Source of the DNA: Thermoplasmata archaeon
Lineage (GTDB): Archaea > Thermoplasmatota > Thermoplasmata > RBG-16-68-12 > JAGMCJ01
Assembly (NCBI GenBank): GCA_023129265.1
Contig: JAGMCJ010000124.1
Span: 1 to 15,833, forward strand
Direction: 5' to 3'
Length of the DNA: 15,833 nt
The position numbers and the translations under genes were made by a program. The notes beneath the pieces were generated by a model that was given only the letters and a program-made list of their open reading frames with translations, had not been told where the DNA came from and did no database searches. Below are positions 12,289 to 15,833 of this stretch, in pieces. Numbering within the stretch: the stretch's first letter is position 1; each line of letters starts with the position of its first letter.

Positions 12289-12657
12289 TCATTCTTCCAG
12301 GAGCTTCTCTATCTCTGAAATCATATCTTCGACGAGGCCCAAGCACTCCATCACTTCCTCTCTCGATATCTCTCTTTTCTCATTCCCGATTTTGACATTC
12401 CCGTAGAAGTCAACGTTCCTAACTTCCCAGAGGATGTCTATCTTGTCCCTATAGTCGGCGAGCAATTCTTTCGCTCTTTTTCTCCTCGCAAAATGAGTTG
12501 TCTGCTCCTGCCCATTGATCTTTTCCATTAGGGCTATGGTCGCCGATTCAAAGGCCTGATAGGCCAGGCCAGCCACGCCGTAGATATCTCCTCGTTCACT
12601 GATATCTTTGGCCGAAATCAGCAGGTTCTTTGCCCTTCTCAAGTCTATGTCAACCAT
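12289..12657 (-). CDS. HEPN-domain protein (toxin of an MNT-HEPN pair)
   Basis: The 122-residue all-helical protein begins MVDIDLRRAKNLLISAKDI. It has YQAFESATIALMEKI in the second helix and WEVRNVDFYG with R80-x4-Y85-G86, the site where many HEPN toxins carry R-x4-H/Y. HEPN proteins of this type act as RNases and are inactivated by the partner nucleotidyltransferase, in known cases by adding AMP to a Tyr near this motif. ATG 12657 overlaps the end of the upstream MNT gene by 13 bases, so they are coupled. The length is typical. Whether it is catalytically active cannot be told from the sequence. Confidence 0.8.
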   Translation of the reverse strand: MVDIDLRRAKNLLISAKDISERGDIYGVAGLAYQAFESATIALMEKINGQEQTTHFARRKRAKELLADYRDKIDILWEVRNVDFYGNVKIGNEKREISREEVMECLGLVEDMISEIEKLLEE

Positions 12658-13514
12658 ATTCGGTCACCCACCTGAGAGATCTCAGTTTCCAGCCTTTCGA
12701 TCTCTTCCTCCACATTCATGTCCTCTTTCACGAGAGCTTTAGGAAGTGTGGTCCTCCTCTCCATCAGTGAGATTATCTCTGCCAAGGAAGTCGTCAGGAC
12801 CTTATGAAAATACTCTCTTGCGTCGCCCTCAACTGTTTTCATCCTATCATTGAGCTTCTTCGCCTCATTCAGTCTGTAGATCAGGTACGACTTGGGAAAG
12901 CTTCTCAACTCCTTCTTCACATCGAAGACGTATCTCCTGCCCAGGAGAGGTATTCCGCTCAGTATCGCATCCAACACAACGAGGTCATCGAGTCCATGGA
13001 ACTCGTGAGGGGAGTAGAAATGAAGCTCGAATCTGTACTCGGGAAACATCTCCTTCGCTAGACTCTTCATCATCTTTGCTGTCTCATCATCTCTCAGGAC
13101 CGTCAAGAGGTCCACATCGCTCCATTTCTCAGCCAACCCTCTCGCGACGCTGCCGAAGAGAATCAGAGTGTGGATATTGTCCCTATCTATCCTGCTTGTG
13201 AACAAGTCCAACGCGTTCTTGAACTCAGGTTTTATGTTCATGTATTTCTCTGCCGCCACGAGTTCCCACACCGGCATCGAAAAGGGACAGGAGGTTTCCG
13301 CTTGGTGTAGCTTCTTCTTTCCCGACTTGATAGTTCTTGCCAGACCCAGTTCCTCCAGTCTTCCGAGGGCTCGGTAGACGTTCGATTTGGAAGTGCCTGC
13401 CTTCCTTGCGATCTCTGTTATGCCAAAGGCCATTTGCGGATTATCGAAGATGACCCTGACCACCTGCCAGACAGTCTTTGAGCCAAAGTACTCGAGGTAC
13501 TCTTTTTGGGACAT
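12645..13514 (-). CDS. MNT-type nucleotidyltransferase antitoxin with N-terminal winged helix
   Basis: Residues ~10-65 form a winged helix: FGITEIARKAGTSKSNVYRAL is the helix-turn-helix, followed by LGLARTIKSGKKK as the wing. Residues ~110-200 are a minimal nucleotidyltransferase with GSVARG (121-126), SDVDLL (D133, D135) and the third acidic position in FELHF (E163). A helical C-terminal region follows. The enzyme is expected to modify, and so inactivate, the HEPN partner, and the DNA-binding domain suggests autoregulation. ATG 13514 lies ~30 bases from the TATA (GATATAGG region), indicating a leaderless transcript. The length of 289 residues is longer than bare MNT proteins because of the added domain. 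Confidence 0.85.
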   Translation of the reverse strand: MSQKEYLEYFGSKTVWQVVRVIFDNPQMAFGITEIARKAGTSKSNVYRALGRLEELGLARTIKSGKKKLHQAETSCPFSMPVWELVAAEKYMNIKPEFKNALDLFTSRIDRDNIHTLILFGSVARGLAEKWSDVDLLTVLRDDETAKMMKSLAKEMFPEYRFELHFYSPHEFHGLDDLVVLDAILSGIPLLGRRYVFDVKKELRSFPKSYLIYRLNEAKKLNDRMKTVEGDAREYFHKVLTTSLAEIISLMERRTTLPKALVKEDMNVEEEIERLETEISQVGDRIWLT

Positions 13515-13527
13515 ACGTTCCGATATT

Positions 13528-13560
13528 AGTACTCATCAGGGATATAGGCATTTCGGTACT
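13528..13560 (-). promoter_or_regulatory. Promoter of the MNT gene with GTACT elements
   Basis: The minus strand has CCTATATCC as TATA. AGTAC and GTACT arms border the element, and another GGTACT lies just beyond at 13587-13592. A decayed copy lies at 9191-9223. The arms could be an operator for the winged-helix domain of the MNT protein. Confidence 0.5.
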
Positions 13561-13598
13561 ATTCTAGGAACGCTTGTTCCATTTTTGGTACTCAAGCC

Positions 13599-14039
13599 TC
13601 AGCCCGATTCTTTCTTGACTTCAAATACATCGACGACAAACTTCCTGCAATGCTGAAGGATGAACCCCGCATCCTCGACAGCATCGGGTGCGATCTCCTC
13701 GAAGTACTCGACGCCTATGCCCTCCTCGAAACCGTATCCCGCGAGGGCCCTCTCCGCCGCCAAGCTGGCCAGCTTCTCAGCGATATCCTCGACCTTCCCG
13801 CTGAAGTCGGAAGGCAGGTCCCCCCTTCCCTTCAAGGTCACGAACACGTCCGAGACGTCGTGCTGCTTCGGGAAGTCTATGCCCAAGGAGATCAGGACGG
13901 CCTTCGCAGCATGCTCGGAGCACATCTGGGCCGAGTAGACGGCATCGTCCCACCTTGAATCGGAAAGAGCCCTCTTGGCACCTTCGATCCATCTCTCGGA
14001 CCGCTTGAGGGCGAGGAGGGCTATGTCGAGGGTGCTCAA
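13599..14039 (-). CDS. HEPN-domain protein (toxin of an MNT-HEPN pair)
   Basis: From TTG 14039 the protein has 146 residues: ALKRSERWIEGAKRALSDSRWDDAVYSAQMCSEHAAKAVLI-type helices (8-50), P-x-QHDVSDV (57-64) and R97-x4-Y102-G103, the same R-x4-YG pattern as the other HEPN protein here. The TTG was chosen because GGGGGAGGTG lies 8 bases upstream and it overlaps the MNT stop as TTGA, a classic coupled arrangement; the ATG at 14081 lies inside the MNT gene. Its 3' third has a decayed relative at 12121-12243. The predicted role is an RNase toxin inactivated by the MNT partner. Confidence 0.85.
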   Translation of the reverse strand: MSTLDIALLALKRSERWIEGAKRALSDSRWDDAVYSAQMCSEHAAKAVLISLGIDFPKQHDVSDVFVTLKGRGDLPSDFSGKVEDIAEKLASLAAERALAGYGFEEGIGVEYFEEIAPDAVEDAGFILQHCRKFVVDVFEVKKESG

Positions 14040-14791
14040 AGCTCGAGCACCTCCCCCGCCTTCAGGTCGCCGAGGACCCAATAGTGGCCCACGGAGGGGA
14101 TCTCTATCCTCCTCGCTCCGATGTCCCTCAGTCTCTCCTGGAACCTCCCGATGAGCTCAGTGAGGAACAATTCCCGCTCGAAGACCACGATGCCCTCGGT
14201 GAGAGCGTCGAGGTACATCCTTCTGAAGCGCTTGGCATCCTCCGCCTCAAGGGGGTAGACCTCCACCACGGGATAGTAGCCCATCGAGACGCTGTCCTTG
14301 TACTCCTGGCTTCCCCGTAGCTCCTTTCTCAGCTCTATGATTTCCCTCAAAGCGGCTCTCTTCGACCTCTCGAATCTCTTCAGGACGATTAGGAGATCTA
14401 TGTCGCTGTCCTTGTCCCAGTCTCCCCTTGCTACCGAGCCGAAGAGAAGCAATCCGATCAGGTTGTCTCCATATCTTTCAAGGAGCTTCTCGCAGAATCG
14501 TCCGATGTAGGGTCTGAAGGCTGGATGCGGGATTTTCTCCACGGATATCGGTGGCAGCGGGCTGATGATTTCCTGGAGCTCCCTGACGTGAAAGAGGGCT
14601 TTCTCACCTCTATCATTGAGGCGGTAGAGCCCTCCTCTTTTCTCAACGAGGCCCAATCGGATTAGGGCTTTCAGCTTCGAACTCAGGGTCCTCGGATTCG
14701 GGACGACCCGCTGGAGTGTGCCGAACCTCTGCGTGCCCTTCTCAAGAGCCAACAGCAGTTTGACGGCTCTCTGGTCAATCACAATATTCAC
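14036..14791 (-). CDS. MNT-type nucleotidyltransferase antitoxin with N-terminal winged helix
   Basis: Residues ~5-65 form a HxlR-like winged helix (GTLQRVVPNPRTLSSKLKAL, then LGLVEKRGGLYRL). Residues ~105-200 are the nucleotidyltransferase with GSVARG (118-123) and SDIDLL (D130, D132). The protein is thought to modify and neutralise the HEPN toxin encoded next. GTG 14791 is the longest start; GTG 14782 (residue 4) fits better with a TATA centred near 14808 and a leaderless transcript. A 19-bp palindrome covers the TATA and could be its operator. A distinct winged-helix type from the second MNT gene shows that the two pairs were not made by recent duplication. Confidence 0.85.
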   Translation of the reverse strand: MNIVIDQRAVKLLLALEKGTQRFGTLQRVVPNPRTLSSKLKALIRLGLVEKRGGLYRLNDRGEKALFHVRELQEIISPLPPISVEKIPHPAFRPYIGRFCEKLLERYGDNLIGLLLFGSVARGDWDKDSDIDLLIVLKRFERSKRAALREIIELRKELRGSQEYKDSVSMGYYPVVEVYPLEAEDAKRFRRMYLDALTEGIVVFERELFLTELIGRFQERLRDIGARRIEIPSVGHYWVLGDLKAGEVLEL

Positions 14792-14810
14792 TATACTATC
14801 CTATAGTATA
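14792..14810 (-). promoter_or_regulatory. Palindromic operator overlapping the TATA of the MNT-HEPN operon
   Basis: TATACTAT and ATAGTATA are perfect 8-base arms around a CCT spacer, and the arm next to AAAT doubles as the TATA box (14804-14813). Binding of the MNT winged helix here would block transcription, as expected for an autorepressed toxin-antitoxin operon. Confidence 0.65.
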
Positions 14811-14853
14811 AATCCATCGCTATATAGTTGGGACATCCGGCGGTATGAACCAG

Positions 14854-15261
14854 TCATCCGATCATTTTGAGCAATCTCCTCAGATCCAAGGGCTTTATCA
14901 ATTTGCTCGTCGCCTCGAAATGTTTGTCATCAGTCAACACATGCTTGGCATTGGACACTATTCCAGTCGAGCATATCAGGGCATCGGCGGTGGGGATGTC
15001 ATAATGGAGTCTTATCTCTCCGGCTCTCTCTGCTATCACAGAGGTAACATCCACTATTCTCAGGTTGGAGGATTTCAGTTTCCTTATGGTATTCCTCATC
15101 CTCCTTTCGTCTTTGGACCCCAGGATCTTCACCAACTCTGTAAGGCTGATTACGGATGCGATCGCATCAATCTTTTCGTCATCGATAGCTACAGCCAGCC
15201 TCTTGAGTTTTTCATCCGCGAGGAGGGCGGCAATGTACATGGTGTCTATGAGCACCTTCAA
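14854..15261 (-). CDS. vapC: VapC-type PIN-domain ribonuclease toxin
   Basis: The 135-residue PIN protein starts MKVLIDTMYIAALL with D6. It has E42 (SLTELVK), D93 (PTADALICSTG) and D111/D112 (VLTDDKHFE), so all acidic positions of the active site are present. Start TTG 15261 has GAGGGA at 6-base spacing and lies 12 bases after the antitoxin stop. Sequence similarity to the other VapC in the window is limited to motifs, so it is a different lineage. The stop lies about 45 bases before the MNT promoter. Confidence 0.88.
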   Translation of the reverse strand: MKVLIDTMYIAALLADEKLKRLAVAIDDEKIDAIASVISLTELVKILGSKDERRMRNTIRKLKSSNLRIVDVTSVIAERAGEIRLHYDIPTADALICSTGIVSNAKHVLTDDKHFEATSKLIKPLDLRRLLKMIG

Positions 15262-15273
15262 AACGAATCCCTC

Positions 15274-15495
15274 TCATCCCCGCCAGCGCTCTCTCAAATC
15301 CTCTATTTCTCTCCTCACCTCATCCAAATCCATTTCCCAGGTTCCACATAGGTTGACTAGCTTTGCAGGGACGATCAGCCTAATGACGCCTTCCTCCTCC
15401 TCTATCTGAAGCTCCTTTCCTGGCAGGATCGAGTACTTGCGCCTTATTTTGTGCGGAATGACTATCTGTCCCTTTGAACTTACCTTTGCCCGCAT
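15274..15495 (-). CDS. vapB: VapB-type AbrB-family antitoxin
   Basis: The 73-residue protein begins MRAKVSSKGQIVIPHKIRRKY, the classic AbrB/MazE start, with PGKELQIEEEEGVIRLI forming the rest of the swapped hairpin. The C-terminus is the toxin-binding part (LDEVRREIEDLRERWRG). ATG 15495 was chosen because the AbrB domain starts there and the TATA lies at 15535-15545; longer upstream frames read through repeat DNA. It is the first gene of a vapBC operon. Confidence 0.9.
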   Translation of the reverse strand: MRAKVSSKGQIVIPHKIRRKYSILPGKELQIEEEEGVIRLIVPAKLVNLCGTWEMDLDEVRREIEDLRERWRG

Positions 15496-15534
15496 CGTTT
15501 TACCCCGTTCTACAGAGTAAGATATGTGCTGCCG

Positions 15535-15545
15535 AGTATAAAACA
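15535..15545 (-). promoter_or_regulatory. TATA element for the 15274-15495 vapB gene
   Basis: The minus strand reads GTTTTATACTC, giving a start near 15515 and a ~20-base leader. Confidence 0.5.
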
Positions 15546-15646
15546 CTGTCCATGATTTCCGGATGTGGGCGCCCGCGCGGCTATCCTGAACTTCGATCCT
15601 TCCTGACACTCCTCGCACTCGTGCGAGGCGCAACACTTCCTCCACG

Positions 15647-15673
15647 TGCAATCCTCTCTTCTCACACTCCCCC
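15647..15673. repeat. Repeat G, copy 3
   Basis: It matches 10096-10122 at 26 of 27 bases. It lies between the divergent vapB gene and the DUF4258-like gene, in a gene-free stretch (15546-15762) that also has a perfect CCTCGCAC-TC-GTGCGAGG inverted repeat at 15611-15628. No gene is visible around it. Confidence 0.7.
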
Positions 15674-15762
15674 TTTTTTCTCGTGAATGGACTATCGTGA
15701 CCCGATGTCTTATTAGTGCATACACGGGCTCTGCGAATGTCTAAGTAGTACAAGGAATACAT

Positions 15763-15833
15763 ATGATTGTGGGAAGGATCACCTGCAGCGAGCATGCGAG
15801 AAATCGCATGATTCTGCGAGGCATATCATCTCA
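15763..15833 (+). CDS. DUF4258-like protein, 5' end only
   Basis: From ATG 15763 the frame stays open to the right edge (23 codons) and reads MIVGRITCSEHARNRMILRG followed by ISS. The string HARxRMxxRGIS is the recognisable N-terminal signature of DUF4258, a family placed near RelE-type toxins. TATA-like sequences lie at 15709-15717 and 15740-15748. Only the start is visible, so the assignment rests on one motif. It would fit the toxin-antitoxin island, and a partner antitoxin would be expected just outside the window. Confidence 0.6.
   Translation, partial: MIVGRITCSEHARNRMILRGISS

Noticed and set aside
15611..15628. Perfect inverted repeat CCTCGCAC-TC-GTGCGAGG as a terminator
   Set aside because: No gene ends there and no T-run follows; its role cannot be assigned.
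15560..15725. Minus-strand frame with CTWRKCC...CEEC pattern
   Set aside because: No ribosome binding site, overlaps repeat G and a perfect inverted repeat, and no family recognised; treated as chance.
15793..15810. Hairpin CATGCGA-GAAA-TCGCATG with a GNRA-type loop, looked like a structured RNA
   Set aside because: It lies inside the DUF4258-like frame and encodes the conserved HARNRM motif, so the symmetry is explained by codons.

Overview
The window is archaeal, most probably a euryarchaeote; a Thermoplasmata-like lineage is a guess. Many genes have an A/T-rich TATA element about 25-31 bases upstream of the start codon, which implies leaderless transcripts. Others have GGAGG-type ribosome binding sites with GTG or TTG starts. 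The protein families seen (DUF1616, archaeal MNT-HEPN pairs, AbrB/PIN VapBC pairs, CPBP protease, acylphosphatase-like domains) fit this. No rRNA, tRNA, CRISPR array or recognisable transposase was seen.

Region 1 (1-2475) holds cell-surface and membrane genes. They are a secreted protein made of ~120-residue repeats (minus strand, running off the left edge), a small secreted protein, and a four-helix membrane protein.

Region 2 (2382-5476) is an insertion hotspot between two divergent membrane-protein genes. A segment carrying the 5' end of the left gene plus the intergenic DNA has been tandemly duplicated, with the junction visible at 3089-3091. Each copy holds different minus-strand accessory genes: a coiled-coil/membrane peptide in one, and in the other a Panacea-like antitoxin with a RelE-like toxin carrying a zinc knuckle, followed by an acylphosphatase-like protein with a 5 x 21-bp repeat. 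Three of these genes end within a few bases of a shared 38-45 bp sequence.

Region 3 (5477-9104) is mostly membrane proteins: a four-helix protein, DUF1616, a CPBP protease and two small membrane proteins. A HicB antitoxin with a truncated HicA sits between two copies of the protease's start region.

Region 4 (9105-15833) is a dense toxin-antitoxin island. It has VapBC, two acylphosphatase-like proteins (one with coiled-coil repeats, one with a C-terminal membrane anchor), two MNT-HEPN pairs, a second VapBC and the first codons of a DUF4258 gene. Scattered between them are decayed fragments of the same modules: a VapB-VapC junction, a HEPN tail and an MNT promoter.

The most unusual feature is a family of three diverged proteins with an acylphosphatase-like N-domain that keeps the catalytic Arg and Asn. 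They share a conserved EQxxK linker and carry interchangeable C-terminal modules (heptad coiled coil or membrane helix). They lie among toxin-antitoxin genes and may be uncharacterised sensor/effector or conflict proteins. That role is inference.
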